Shown: piece after piece, positions 1-9,245 of the stretch
How positions within the stretch are numbered: the stretch's first letter is position 1
Layout: every line of letters starts with the position of its first letter
From: Sphingopyxis sp. H115
GTDB lineage: Bacteria; Pseudomonadota; Alphaproteobacteria; Sphingomonadales; Sphingomonadaceae
Direction of reading: 5' to 3'
NCBI RefSeq assembly: GCF_001468465.1
Contig: NZ_LNSA01000006.1
Span: forward strand, 1-64,000
Length of the DNA stretch: 64,000 nucleotides
Made by a program: the position numbers and the translations under genes
Notes under the pieces: generated by a model
The model's input: only the letters and a program-made list of their open reading frames with translations
Databases searched by the model: none
What the model was told of the DNA's origin: nothing

Positions 1-104
1 GGCGGCGGCGGAGCTTCGGTCCGCGGGATCGCCGCGCAACCCGCCGCCGCCAGCATCAGCGTGCCGACGACGCCGTAGCGAAAAACCCCAAGTCTGCCGT
101 TCAT
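1..104 (-). CDS. Putative lipoprotein, N-terminal part only
   Basis: Only the first 34 codons are inside the window; the gene continues beyond base 1. The peptide starts MNGRLGVFRY, has a hydrophobic stretch and a lipobox (LAAAGC, Cys23), then a Pro/Ala-rich region. This is a clear lipoprotein signal for signal peptidase II and predicts a membrane-anchored periplasmic protein. The start lies two bases after the stop of the upstream nitroreductase, so it is probably the last visible member of the minus-strand MoxR/DUF58 operon. The function cannot be judged from 34 residues. Confidence 0.7.
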   Translation of the reverse strand, partial: MNGRLGVFRYGVVGTLMLAAAGCAAIPRTEAPPP

Positions 105-106
105 CC

Positions 107-796
107 TCAAAATCCCTGCCAATCGATCACTTCTTCGAGTTCGGCGCGCGGCACCGGCCACCGGTTCACCGCCGCATCCCGGTCGGCATAGCCGATCGCA
201 AGCCCGGTGAATAAGATCTGCCCTTCGTCCAGCCCGAGCGCGGCCCGGACCGTCTTGCCGTACATCGCCCAGCATTCCTGCGGACAGCTGGCAAGCCCGG
301 CTTCGACGAGCAGCAGCATCACCGATTGCAACCACATGCCCATGTCCGACCATTGCGGCGGACCCATGATGCGCGAGCAATGGAGGAAAAGCATCACCGG
401 TGCGCCGAACCCCCGATAATTCTCCACGAACTGAGCGATCCGTCCGGCCTTGTTGTCGCGTGGAATGCCGAGCGCGCCATACAGCGCCTCGCCGACGCCG
501 AAGCGGCGGGCTTCCCAGGGCTCGGTCAAGCCCTTGGGGTAGATGTCATATTCGGGTTCGTAACCGTCGCGGCCCATTGCGATCCGTGCCGCGACCGCAT
601 CCTTCACCGCCGCCCAGCGGTCGCCGGTCACCACGGTCGCCTGCCAGGGCTGGAGATTGCCGCCCGACGGGGCGCGCTGCGCCGCGGCAAAGATATCGCT
701 GAGCAGCGCCGGGTCGACCGGCGTATCGGTAAAGGCGCGCACCGACCGACGCGCGTGCAGAGCCTCGGTAACGGAAAGCGGGTCAGTCGCTGGCAT
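107..796 (-). CDS. Nitroreductase family protein
   Basis: A 229-residue FMN-dependent nitroreductase-fold protein. The N-terminal ARRSVRAFTD segment (about residues 15-24) and the APSGGNLQPW motif (about 42-51) are the usual FMN phosphate and isoalloxazine contacts. The C-terminal part has the LGLDEGQILFTGLAIGYAD-like segment typical of the family. Members reduce nitro, quinone or enone groups with NAD(P)H; the substrate cannot be told from sequence. The start at 796 lies 14 bases inside the end of the RDD gene, so it is translationally coupled to the MoxR operon, an unusual partner for that cluster. Confidence 0.9.
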   Translation of the reverse strand: MPATDPLSVTEALHARRSVRAFTDTPVDPALLSDIFAAAQRAPSGGNLQPWQATVVTGDRWAAVKDAVAARIAMGRDGYEPEYDIYPKGLTEPWEARRFGVGEALYGALGIPRDNKAGRIAQFVENYRGFGAPVMLFLHCSRIMGPPQWSDMGMWLQSVMLLLVEAGLASCPQECWAMYGKTVRAALGLDEGQILFTGLAIGYADRDAAVNRWPVPRAELEEVIDWQGF

Positions 797-1652
797 ATTT
801 ATCCTCTCGCCTCTTGCCGAACAGCAGCTTGCGTTCGAGCCGGGCCTTCAACTGGCGGTAGTAGGAAAGGAGGAAAGCGTCATCCTCTTCGGCCACGGGG
901 CGTCCGATCTTGGCGCGGATCGCATCGGCCACCTCGCGCATCGCGCGCGGGTCGCGCCCGCGCAGCACGCGCTCGAGTTCCTGCAGTTCAAAAATGCCAT
1001 AGACCGAAAGCTCGGCTTCGGTGAAACTCATTGCGTCGGCGGCGGCATCGACGCCGATATCGGCGTCGAGCTTGACGCGCTGCGCCATCACTACCCAGGT
1101 GCCGGCGATCAGGTCGCCCATCCGCATTCGGTCGCGATTGAACAGCAAGAACAGGCTGAGCGTCAGCGACCAGACAAGACCCGCGATGATCGTCCACGCC
1201 GATGCCATGTCTTCGGCCGCCGCAACGCCCATCATCATCAGCGGCAGAAAAAGTTCGAGTTCACGGATCAGGTTGCGCGCGACCACCGCGTCGGCGGTCA
1301 GTCGGCCGCCGTCGCGCGCGACGACGCGAATGCCCATCAGCCTTTTCCCCGGCGTCGCCGCGCGCGACCCGAGCTCGAAACCGATGAACCAGAAGGTCCG
1401 CAGCAGGAAAGCGCCGAGCATCCAGATGACCACCGTCATGTCGGATTGCGACCCGAAGCCGATCCAGATCATCAGCAGGGTGAAGAGGATCAGCGTCACA
1501 AGGATGAGAATGACGTCGGTCATCAGCGCGCCAAGACGCAGCCCCGAACTCGCGATTTTCAGTTCGAGGTCGACGCCTTCGGGCGTGATGAACTGGCGAA
1601 CTTTTTTCGCGTCGGCTTCACGATGCTTCGCATGGGTCGCGGCGGCGGTCAT
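783..1652 (-). CDS. RDD family membrane protein
   Basis: A 289-residue protein with an RDD domain (about residues 15-170). It opens FITPEGVDLEL and has hydrophobic segments rich in Leu/Ile/Val (for example DVILILVTLILFTLLMIW), followed by the family's GKRLMGIRVV motif and another pair of membrane segments. The C-terminal ~110 residues are soluble and charged. RDD proteins are integral membrane proteins of mostly unknown role, sometimes linked to transport. It overlaps the SpoIIM-like gene upstream by four bases and the nitroreductase downstream by 14, so it is a core member of this operon. Confidence 0.85.
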   Translation of the reverse strand: MTAAATHAKHREADAKKVRQFITPEGVDLELKIASSGLRLGALMTDVILILVTLILFTLLMIWIGFGSQSDMTVVIWMLGAFLLRTFWFIGFELGSRAATPGKRLMGIRVVARDGGRLTADAVVARNLIRELELFLPLMMMGVAAAEDMASAWTIIAGLVWSLTLSLFLLFNRDRMRMGDLIAGTWVVMAQRVKLDADIGVDAAADAMSFTEAELSVYGIFELQELERVLRGRDPRAMREVADAIRAKIGRPVAEEDDAFLLSYYRQLKARLERKLLFGKRREDKYASD

Positions 1653-2689
1653 GCCACGTCCTCGCGCCGCGGAATGTAATAATATGCGAGCCAGAACAGC
1701 AGCATCAACGACCCGATGGCATAGCGCAGCATGGTATCGGTGATGAGCTGGCGCCCGAATCCTTCGAGCAGCCCCGCGACGAACAGCATCACTATAACCC
1801 CGACCATCACCTTGCCCGCGGTTCGTCCGGCGTCAGCCGCAGCCTGCAATCGCCCCCTCGCGCCGGGAAAGACGACGGCGGCACCGATGCGGAGCCCCGC
1901 GGCACCCGACAGGGCCGCGGCGAATAATTCGGTGGTGCCGTGAATGAACAGCCAGCCGCCGAAATCGAACCCCAGCCCCTTCGCCGAGAAGACCGCGATC
2001 ATCGCGCCGAGACCGATCCCCTGATAATATTCGAGCATCATCGTCGGCACGCCGAAGGCAAAGCCGAGCGCGAAGGACAGGATCGACACGCGGCTGTTGT
2101 GCGTGAACAAATAGGTCGCGAAGATGTGCAGCGCGCTTTCGCTCTCGTCGGCCGCGGCTTTGCCGTGGCCGATCGTCGATTGCAGGAATTCCGCGGTGGC
2201 GCGCGGGTCGCGTCCGCCCGACATGTCTTCGTCGACGAAGTTGAAATACCATTCGGGATTGTTCGCGACGAGCGAATAGCTGGTCAGCGCGCCGAGCAGG
2301 ATGATCAGCGCGATGACGATCGTTTCCTTCCACACCGATCGCACCGCGGCGGGCCAATCGTAAAGGAAAAAGCGGCGGATCCGGCTCCAGCGGCTCTCGC
2401 GCACGCCATAGACGAGGAAATAGCCGCGAATCGACAGGGCTTCGAGATGATCGAGCAGTGCCTTGTCGAGGCTGGTGGCGCGCGCGATCGACAGCGACGA
2501 CAATGTCGCGCGATAGAGCAGGGGCAGCTGCAGCAACTCATCGCTGGTCAGCGCCTTCGCGCCCTTTTTCTCGAGCTTGCCGAGCAGCAGGTCGAAGGCG
2601 ATCCAGTCGGCTTCGCGTTCGGCGCGGAACCGGCTGGTCGAAAAGCTCGGTGCTTCGATCGTGCGCGAAGGGGCCGCGGGCGAGATCAC
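1649..2689 (-). CDS. Stage II sporulation protein M-like (DUF95/SpoIIM) membrane protein
   Basis: A 346-residue polytopic membrane protein of the SpoIIM/DUF95 family. The first ~110 residues are soluble (an RFRAEREADW segment, then a helical region). Five or so hydrophobic segments follow, including TIVIALIILLGALTSYSLV and the conserved LFIHGTTELFAAALSGAAGL region that marks the family. In spore formers SpoIIM acts in septal remodelling; in non-sporulating Proteobacteria the relatives sit beside MoxR and DUF58 genes and have no established role. It overlaps both neighbours by four bases. The organism shows no sign of sporulation. Confidence 0.85.
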   Translation of the reverse strand: MISPAAPSRTIEAPSFSTSRFRAEREADWIAFDLLLGKLEKKGAKALTSDELLQLPLLYRATLSSLSIARATSLDKALLDHLEALSIRGYFLVYGVRESRWSRIRRFFLYDWPAAVRSVWKETIVIALIILLGALTSYSLVANNPEWYFNFVDEDMSGGRDPRATAEFLQSTIGHGKAAADESESALHIFATYLFTHNSRVSILSFALGFAFGVPTMMLEYYQGIGLGAMIAVFSAKGLGFDFGGWLFIHGTTELFAAALSGAAGLRIGAAVVFPGARGRLQAAADAGRTAGKVMVGVIVMLFVAGLLEGFGRQLITDTMLRYAIGSLMLLFWLAYYYIPRREDVA

Positions 2690-4002
2690 AGGCTGCCCGC
2701 CCTTTTGATGCCGAGATAGGCTTCGACCGCGTTCGCACCCATCGCGTCGGCGGGCACCTCGAGGACGTCGGCGCCCAGCCGCTGGAGCCGCGCGATCACC
2801 AGCTGGCGATCGCGCAGCATCGCCGCCGCGACGTTCGACCGGGTGACGTCGGCGCCGGTTTCCGGGCGGCGGCGTTCCTCGCTCTCGACTTCTTCGTCGC
2901 GGATCACCACGAACAGCAGCCGGTGTTTCTTGACCAGCCGCCCGGCCGCCCGGATCATCAGGGCGGCGCTCGTCGCGTCAGTGAATTCGGTGAACAGGAT
3001 GATCAGCGAGCGGCGGTTGAGCTGCGCGCTCAGGGTGGTCAGCGCGAGGGTGAAATTGCTTTCGACATGCGCATAGTCGATCAGGCTGGCAGCGCGCTGC
3101 AGCGCCGGGAAATCCTGCGTGTGCATATAGGCGGGGGTTAGCGCCTGCGGCTTGGCGGCGAAGGAGAACAGGCTGATCCGGTCGTTCATCTTCAGCCCGA
3201 CATAGGCGAGCAGCAGCGCCGCCGACACCGCGCGGTCGACGCGCGGCATGTCGCCGACGGGTTCGGCCATCGTGCGCCCGCTGTCGATCGCCAGGACGAC
3301 GCGATTGTCGCGCTCGACGCGATATTCCTTGGCCAGCAGCTTGACGTGGCGCGCCGATGCGTTCCAGTCGATCGCGCGCCGGTCCATCCCCGGCTGATAT
3401 TCGGCGAGCGCTTCGAACTCGGTGCCTTCCCCGCGCAGGCGCTGCTGGCGCAGCCCGAACCAGCTGTTGCGCTGGAACAGACGGCTCCCCTCCTCGGTGA
3501 CCGCGCGCAGGCTGGGGACGATATTGATCGCGCCGTCGATCGGGAATTTGCGCTGTTTCCAAAGCAGGCCAAGCGGCCCGGCCCAGCGGACCCACAGCGC
3601 CTCGACCCGCGCCTGTCCGCGCCGCGACGCGGCAAGCGGGATGGTGCGCAGCAGCCGGTCGCCAGCGTCGGTTCGGCGCATGTCGCCGGCAAGCCGCCCG
3701 CCTTCCACCAGCCGCTCGTCGAGTGCGAGTGCGATCTCGGCGCGCAGCGGAACTGCGGCACCGCCGGCGGCGAGCGACAGGTTGAAGCGATCGCCGACGC
3801 CGACCTGATGCGGAAAGCGCGCGTCGAGGCTGAGCTGGCGCGGGCTCGCTCCCGCGATGGCGTCGAGAAACAGGCAGGCGAGGATGACGGCGATCCAGCC
3901 GGGCGCGACAAGCCACAATTCGGGCCGCACGAGCCCGAGCGCAAGCGCCATCGGGGCGCCCAGCAGCAGCAGATATATCGCCCGCCGCGTCGGATAGATC
4001 AC
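2686..4002 (-). CDS. DUF58 domain-containing protein
   Basis: A 438-residue protein with two N-terminal membrane segments (about residues 8-50), a beta-rich central part and the DUF58 signature [18 protein letters not shown] (about 201-218). Directly after it comes a VWA-like segment, [11 protein letters not shown] (about 235-245), in which the MIDAS DxSxS pattern is only partly kept (DSGRT). DUF58 proteins pair almost always with a MoxR ATPase, and here the MoxR gene lies immediately upstream with a four-base overlap. They are thought to be the target or adaptor that MoxR remodels. The process served here is unknown. Confidence 0.9.
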   Translation of the reverse strand: MIYPTRRAIYLLLLGAPMALALGLVRPELWLVAPGWIAVILACLFLDAIAGASPRQLSLDARFPHQVGVGDRFNLSLAAGGAAVPLRAEIALALDERLVEGGRLAGDMRRTDAGDRLLRTIPLAASRRGQARVEALWVRWAGPLGLLWKQRKFPIDGAINIVPSLRAVTEEGSRLFQRNSWFGLRQQRLRGEGTEFEALAEYQPGMDRRAIDWNASARHVKLLAKEYRVERDNRVVLAIDSGRTMAEPVGDMPRVDRAVSAALLLAYVGLKMNDRISLFSFAAKPQALTPAYMHTQDFPALQRAASLIDYAHVESNFTLALTTLSAQLNRRSLIILFTEFTDATSAALMIRAAGRLVKKHRLLFVVIRDEEVESEERRRPETGADVTRSNVAAAMLRDRQLVIARLQRLGADVLEVPADAMGANAVEAYLGIKRAGSL

Positions 4003-4961
4003 CTCGGGACTTCCTCGCGTTCGAGCAGCGCCGCGACGACCTGCTCGACATTCCGGCCCTCGATCTCGGCCGCCGCCGACAGGATGACGCGGTGGCGCAA
4101 CACCCCAGCGGCGAGCCGCTGGATATCATCGGGGATCACATAGTCGCGCCCGTCGAGCGCCGCCGCAGCGCAGGCCGCGCGGGCGAGCAGTGTCGCGGCG
4201 CGTGGGCTGGCGCCGCATTCGAGGTCGGCGCTCTCGCGCGTCGCGCGGACGAGCCGGACGATATAATCGACGATCTCCTCGGCGAGCCGGACCGACGCGA
4301 TCGTATCGATCGCGGCTTCGATCGTCTTGGCATCGGCAACCTGCGCGACGCCGAAATCGCCAACCACCGGGCTTTTGAAGCGCCCGCCATGATCGGCAAC
4401 GATGCGGCGTTCCTCGGCGGCGTCGGGATAATCGACGACGAGCTTGAACAGGAAGCGGTCGAGCTGCGCCTCGGGCAGCGGATAGACGCCCTGCTGTTCA
4501 ATCGGGTTCTGCGTCGCGAGCACGGTGAAGCGCGGACTCATCGCGTGCGGTTCGCCATTGATCGTCACGCGCCGTTCCTGCATCGCCTCGAGCAGCGCCG
4601 CCTGCGTCTTGGGCGGGGTGCGGTTGATTTCGTCGGCGAGCAGCAGTTCGGTGAAGATCGGGCCCTTGGTGAGCGTGAAGCTCGAGGTCTGGAAGTTGAA
4701 CAGGTTCGATCCTAAAATGTCGCCGGGCATCAGGTCGGGAGTGAACTGGATGCGCCCGAAATCGAGCCCAGTCGCCCGCGCGAAGGCCTGGGCGAGCAGG
4801 GTCTTCGCAGTTCCCGGCGGACCTTCGAGCAGGACATGGCCGCCCGCGAGCAGCGCGATGGTCACCATGCGGGTCAGCGGGCCCTGCCCGAACACGGCCT
4901 TGGCGACCTCGCCCTCGATCGCGGCGCCGAGTGCCCGCACGTCCTCGATATTAGCCGTCAC
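3999..4961 (-). CDS. MoxR family AAA+ ATPase
   Basis: A 320-residue AAA+ ATPase of the MoxR group. Walker A is GPPGTAKT (about residues 47-54), Walker B is LLLADEINR, and sensor 1 is the [23 protein letters not shown] region typical of MoxR proteins. MoxR ATPases act as chaperone-like remodelling factors, classically inserting metals or cofactors into dehydrogenases, usually together with a VWA or DUF58 partner. The gene overlaps the DUF58 gene by four bases and the DUF4350 gene by 11, which gives strict coupling within the operon. Confidence 0.95.
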   Translation of the reverse strand: MTANIEDVRALGAAIEGEVAKAVFGQGPLTRMVTIALLAGGHVLLEGPPGTAKTLLAQAFARATGLDFGRIQFTPDLMPGDILGSNLFNFQTSSFTLTKGPIFTELLLADEINRTPPKTQAALLEAMQERRVTINGEPHAMSPRFTVLATQNPIEQQGVYPLPEAQLDRFLFKLVVDYPDAAEERRIVADHGGRFKSPVVGDFGVAQVADAKTIEAAIDTIASVRLAEEIVDYIVRLVRATRESADLECGASPRAATLLARAACAAAALDGRDYVIPDDIQRLAAGVLRHRVILSAAAEIEGRNVEQVVAALLEREEVPR

Positions 4962-6186
4962 GGAGTAGATCCTTCCTGATGTCGTGCAGCGCCTGTGCGC
5001 CCTCTAGAAACTCATGGGTGTTGCGCGCGAGCGGCAGGCGCCGCGCAAGGCTCGAAAAAAGCTCGCTGTCCTTGCGCAGATGCCGGTCGATCCACGCATC
5101 GGTTTCGGCATCGCCCAATCCGGCGGGGGCGTGCAGGCGGCGGGCGATCGCGGTGCGCTGGCTCCTCACAAAGGCGTCCGCCCCGTCGAGTTCGCGCCGC
5201 GCCTGCTTGATCAGGTCGGCGCTGTTCGCGATCAGCGCGGCCTTCGACACCGGGATTGCGCGTCCGGGGCGGAGCGCCGGGCCAAAGCGCATCCATGCCT
5301 GCCACAGCGCCAGCAGGCCGGCCGCGATCAGGCAGAGCGTGATGCCGATGAATGGCGGGACGAAGGCGAAACGCAGCAGCGAGCGCCCGCTGCCGAAGCC
5401 ATTGAGCGTCAGGTCGAACGCCAACGCGTCGGCTTCGGCATCCTCAGCAACGGCGTCGATCAGCATGGCGGCCGCCCGCGCGCTGTCGCGATCGGCAAAG
5501 GCGAGGTTGTTCACAAGGTCGGGCTCGGACAGGATATAGATATTATCGCGGCGATGCTTCGCGAGCAGCGCCCCGCCGTGCGGAAAGCCGACGAGCGTAT
5601 CGAAATCGTTGGCGACGAGGATTTGCGAGCGAAGACCGCGGAGCGGGACCGACAGGCGGTGCCCGGCGATGGTCCCCGTCGCGGTGACGCCCCGCGCATG
5701 CGGTTCGCTGGCGATCCGTTCGACTTTTCCAGCGATCGGAGGCAGCAGGCGGGGCGAGGGGGTCAACGGAAAGCCGCCCGCAGCCCAGCCGGGCTTTTCG
5801 GGATGCTTGCCCGTCTGCCATTTGGGCAGGACGATCAGCGCCGGCCCGCCGCGATGCCCCTTGAGGATACGGGCAATCTCGTCGGGCTTGGTCCGATGGG
5901 TCGGCGTCAGGACGAGCAGCTCGCGCCACTCGCCGTCGTAGAAGGGCGCCTCTTCGCTGCGCCGCAGTTCGACACTAGCCCCGGCGCGTTCGACCAAGTC
6001 GACAATCCCGGCATAGCCCGGCGCGGCTTTCGACAGCGCATGGCCGCCGCCGTCATTGCCACTCGAAAGCTGGGGGCCGAGCGCAATCAGCGCCCAGAGC
6101 GCGATGAAAGCGATCACGCCGATCGCGACCAGTCCGGCCATCAGCCGTGGGTTAAACCCGTGATCGCTGGTGTCGGCGCCGCTCAT
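4951..6186 (-). CDS. DUF4350 domain-containing membrane protein
   Basis: A 411-residue protein. The start at 6186 ([10 protein letters not shown]) is chosen because it overlaps the stop of the upstream gene in an ATGA arrangement; a 20-codon upstream extension would lie wholly inside that gene. One membrane segment sits near the N-terminus (about residues 16-36) and a second at about 276-300. Between them lies a DUF4350/GATase-like region ([21 protein letters not shown]...). The C-terminal cytoplasmic part is helical and charged. It is found next to MoxR, DUF58 and DUF4129 genes in many Proteobacteria; the function is not established. Confidence 0.82.
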   Translation of the reverse strand: MSGADTSDHGFNPRLMAGLVAIGVIAFIALWALIALGPQLSSGNDGGGHALSKAAPGYAGIVDLVERAGASVELRRSEEAPFYDGEWRELLVLTPTHRTKPDEIARILKGHRGGPALIVLPKWQTGKHPEKPGWAAGGFPLTPSPRLLPPIAGKVERIASEPHARGVTATGTIAGHRLSVPLRGLRSQILVANDFDTLVGFPHGGALLAKHRRDNIYILSEPDLVNNLAFADRDSARAAAMLIDAVAEDAEADALAFDLTLNGFGSGRSLLRFAFVPPFIGITLCLIAAGLLALWQAWMRFGPALRPGRAIPVSKAALIANSADLIKQARRELDGADAFVRSQRTAIARRLHAPAGLGDAETDAWIDRHLRKDSELFSSLARRLPLARNTHEFLEGAQALHDIRKDLLRDG

Positions 6187-6878
6187 GCCCGCGCCCAATT
6201 CTGCGGCACCGTCATTTCGGCGTAAGCGGCGCGGCACTGGCTCCAAGCGCCGCTGTCGATCGCGCGCCCCCCGAACAGGCTGATTTCGACCGCGCGCGCG
6301 ATACGGCTGAACGCGTCGCGCGCAACCGAGGGCAGGTCGCGCGCTTCGGCGAGTTCGCGCGAGGTCATCGCGGGCTTCACCAGCCCCGGGCGCCGGCCCT
6401 CGATATCCTCGACGCTGCGATAGAGCAGCAGGTGGACCGCTTCGGCAAAGCGGCCCTCGGCGGCGAGTGCGTCGGCCTCGGCGAGCAGCGCGCGCGCCGC
6501 GCCCGCCTCGGCCAGCCCAACGCCGTCGGGTTCCTCGTCACCTTCGGCCTTGCGACGGAAGCGGAGGGCGTCGATCCAGCGGGCGAAGCCAGGAACGAAA
6601 AAATAGAGCAGCAGCAATGCGATGATGGTCACCGCGATCCACAACAGCGGCGTGGCCACCGGCGCGCTCCACCGAAAAAAACTTCCGATCGCCTCGGTCA
6701 GCGACTTCAGCCATTCGGGTACGTCTGGCGGTGGCGGTGGCGGGGGGAAGCCGGTCTGGATCTCGCCCCCCGCGATCGTCTGACTATAGGCGGGATCGAC
6801 CAGTTCGGGATCGACCAGCCATCCCGCACTGTGCGGGTCCGACGCGGTCGAGGCTTGTGCGATCCACAAGGATATCAT
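6183..6878 (-). CDS. DUF4129 domain-containing membrane protein
   Basis: A 231-residue protein and the first gene of the minus-strand operon. It has a proline-rich linker (PPPPPPPD, about residues 45-52), a single strong membrane segment at about 74-96 and a C-terminal DUF4129 domain (LLYRSVEDIEGRRPGLV...). In some family members this domain sits at the end of a transglutaminase-like protein; here it stands alone. It is separated from the plus-strand E1 gene by about 165 bases, which must carry two divergent promoters. Confidence 0.82.
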   Translation of the reverse strand: MISLWIAQASTASDPHSAGWLVDPELVDPAYSQTIAGGEIQTGFPPPPPPPDVPEWLKSLTEAIGSFFRWSAPVATPLLWIAVTIIALLLLYFFVPGFARWIDALRFRRKAEGDEEPDGVGLAEAGAARALLAEADALAAEGRFAEAVHLLLYRSVEDIEGRRPGLVKPAMTSRELAEARDLPSVARDAFSRIARAVEISLFGGRAIDSGAWSQCRAAYAEMTVPQNWARA

Positions 6879-7043
6879 GTTGAAATTGTGGTCCCGCCCC
6901 GGTCGTTCATCGGCAATGGTGGTAGCGCGAGCGGGTGAGGCAAGGCAAGAGATGCTTGCGCGCCGGGCGGCCCCGTTCTAGCGCGCGGCGAAATCGGCCG
7001 GTTCGTTACGCTCGTAACCAGCGCCGCGATATAGGAGAGACAG
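6879..7043. promoter_or_regulatory. Divergent intergenic region between DUF4129 operon and E1 gene
   Basis: This 165-base gap separates two divergently transcribed units, so it should hold both promoters. The only element I can point to is a good ribosome binding site (TAGGAGAG, about 7032-7039) five to six bases before the GTG start of the E1 gene. I see no clear operator. Confidence 0.4.
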
Positions 7044-9245
7044 GTGGACGCGGCGCAAGCGGTACATGAAAAATTCCTAGCGGCGCTGGCGGCGGGACGC
7101 TTGCCCGGCCGGGCCGACGCGCCCGATCCGACGGCAGCGGGCCTGTCGCGCGCCGAGGCAACCGATATCTTCCTGTCGCAGCTCACCAGCCGCCAGATGG
7201 ACCGGCTGTCGCGCCACCTTCAGGCGCGCGGCGAGGGTTTCTACACGATCGGATCGTCGGGGCACGAGGGCAATGCCGCGGTCGCCGCGGCGCTGCGCGT
7301 TACCGACATGGCGTTCCTCCACTATCGCTCGAACGCCTTTCAGCTCCATCGCGCACGCCAGCTTCCGGGCGGTACCCCGACATGGGACATGTTGCTGAGC
7401 TTCGCCGCCTCGTCCGAGGATCCGATTTCCGGCGGCCGGCACAAGGTCATCGGCTCGAAACCGCTGGCCATCCCGCCGCAAACCTCGACGATCGCCTCAC
7501 ACCTTCCCAAGGCGGTCGGGGCGGCCTTTTCGATCGGGATTGCGCGGCGGCAAGGGATGAAGGATTTGCCGCTGCCCGACGATGCGGTGGTGCTCACCAG
7601 CTTCGGCGACGCCTCGGCGAACCATTCGACCGCGCAGGGGGCGTTCAACACCGCGGGTTGGGCGGCGTTCCAGGGTTCTCCCATGCCGCTGATCTTCCTG
7701 TGCGAGGACAATGGCATCGGCATTTCGACGCGCACCCCGACGGGCTGGATCGAGGCGCAGTTCCGCCACCGCGCGGGGCTCCATTATATCCAGTGCGACG
7801 GCACCGACCTCGCCGCGGCCTATTCCGGCGCGAAAGAAGCCGCCGACTATGCGCGGCGCACGCGCAAGCCGGTGTTCCTGCACATGGCGACGGTGCGGCT
7901 TTACGGTCACGCCGGTTCTGACGTGCAGGGCGCCTATCTTCCCAAGGCGTTGATCGAGGCCGACGAAGCGCGCGATCCGCTGCTGAAGGGCGCGGCGCTG
8001 ATGGCCGAGCAGGGCTGGATGACGCCCGGCGAGATCGCCGAAGCCTATGAGGAGATCGGCGCGACGCTGGCGCGACAGGCCGAGGCCGCGATCCTGCGCC
8101 CGAAGATCACGACGCCGGCGCAGGTTATGCAAAGCCTGATCCCACCGAAGCGCGATTTGACGCGCGCGAACACGCCGTCGGGCGAGGACCGCAAGGCAAT
8201 GTTCGGCAGCGACGCGGGCCAGATGGACAAGCCGATGCACATGGCGCGGCTGCTCTCCTGGGCGCTCGCAGACCTGATGCTCGCGCACAAGGAAATCGCC
8301 GTGATGGGCGAGGATGTCGGGCCCAAGGGCGGCGTCTACAACGTCACCGCCAAGCTCCACCAGCGCTTCGGTTCGTCGCGCGTGATCAACACGCTGCTCG
8401 ACGAGCAGGCGATCCTCGGGCTTGCGATCGGCATGGCGCACAATGGGTTCGTGCCGATGCCCGAAATCCAGTTCCTCGCCTATGTCCACAATGCCGAGGA
8501 CCAGATCCGCGGCGAGGCAGCGACATTGAGCTTCTTTTCCGACGGCCAATATACCAACCCGATGGTGATCCGCATCGCGGGGCTGGGGTATCAAAAGGGG
8601 TTCGGCGGGCATTTCCACAACGACAACAGCCTCGCGGTCTTTCGCGACATTCCGGGCGTCATCCTCGCGGTGCCGTCGAACGGGCGCGATGCGGTGGCGA
8701 TGCTGCGCGAATGCGTACGGTTGGCGCGCGAGGAGCAGCGCGTCGTCGTCTTCGTCGAACCAATCGCGCTCTATATGACCCGCGACCTCCACGAAGAGGG
8801 CGACGGCCTGTGGACCAGCGTCTACGAGGCGCCGGGCGTGGGCGCGCCGATCGCCTTCGGCGACGTCGGTGTCCATGGCGACGGCAGCGACCTCGCGATC
8901 GTCACCTATGGCAATGGATATTATCTCTCGCGGCAGGCCGAGAAATTGCTCGCCGCCGATGGCGTGAAAGCGCGCGTCATCGATCTGCGTTGGCTCGGCC
9001 CGGTCGACGAAGAGAAACTGGTGGCGGCCGTCGGCGATGCGAAGCGCATCCTGATCGTCGACGAATGCCGCATCACCGGCTCGCAGAGCGAGGCGCTGAT
9101 GGCGACCTTCGTCGAACGCACACCCGAGAAGAAATTGAAGCGGATTGCCGCCGACGACAGCTTCATCCCGCTCGGCAAGGCGGCGACGCTGACGCTGCCG
9201 AGCCGCGATTCGATCTATGCCGCCGCGAAGGAGCTTCTGGCATGA
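7044..9245 (+). CDS. Fused alpha-beta 2-oxoacid dehydrogenase E1 component
   Basis: A 733-residue thiamine-diphosphate enzyme in which the E1 alpha and beta chains are fused. The alpha part (about residues 1-385) carries the ThDP/Mg motif GDASAN (188-193) followed by EDNG (221-224). The beta part starts near residue 390 and includes MGEDVG, the DEQAILGLAIG segment and GHFHNDNS, equivalent to the beta-chain active-site histidine region. E1 decarboxylates a 2-oxo acid and hands the acyl group to a lipoyl E2. The fusion resembles branched-chain-type E1s, but the substrate is uncertain. The GTG start is supported by the AGGAGA site just before it. No E2 or E3 gene is nearby. It overlaps the next gene by four bases. 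Confidence 0.88.
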   Translation: MDAAQAVHEKFLAALAAGRLPGRADAPDPTAAGLSRAEATDIFLSQLTSRQMDRLSRHLQARGEGFYTIGSSGHEGNAAVAAALRVTDMAFLHYRSNAFQLHRARQLPGGTPTWDMLLSFAASSEDPISGGRHKVIGSKPLAIPPQTSTIASHLPKAVGAAFSIGIARRQGMKDLPLPDDAVVLTSFGDASANHSTAQGAFNTAGWAAFQGSPMPLIFLCEDNGIGISTRTPTGWIEAQFRHRAGLHYIQCDGTDLAAAYSGAKEAADYARRTRKPVFLHMATVRLYGHAGSDVQGAYLPKALIEADEARDPLLKGAALMAEQGWMTPGEIAEAYEEIGATLARQAEAAILRPKITTPAQVMQSLIPPKRDLTRANTPSGEDRKAMFGSDAGQMDKPMHMARLLSWALADLMLAHKEIAVMGEDVGPKGGVYNVTAKLHQRFGSSRVINTLLDEQAILGLAIGMAHNGFVPMPEIQFLAYVHNAEDQIRGEAATLSFFSDGQYTNPMVIRIAGLGYQKGFGGHFHNDNSLAVFRDIPGVILAVPSNGRDAVAMLRECVRLAREEQRVVVFVEPIALYMTRDLHEEGDGLWTSVYEAPGVGAPIAFGDVGVHGDGSDLAIVTYGNGYYLSRQAEKLLAADGVKARVIDLRWLGPVDEEKLVAAVGDAKRILIVDECRITGSQSEALMATFVERTPEKKLKRIAADDSFIPLGKAATLTLPSRDSIYAAAKELLA

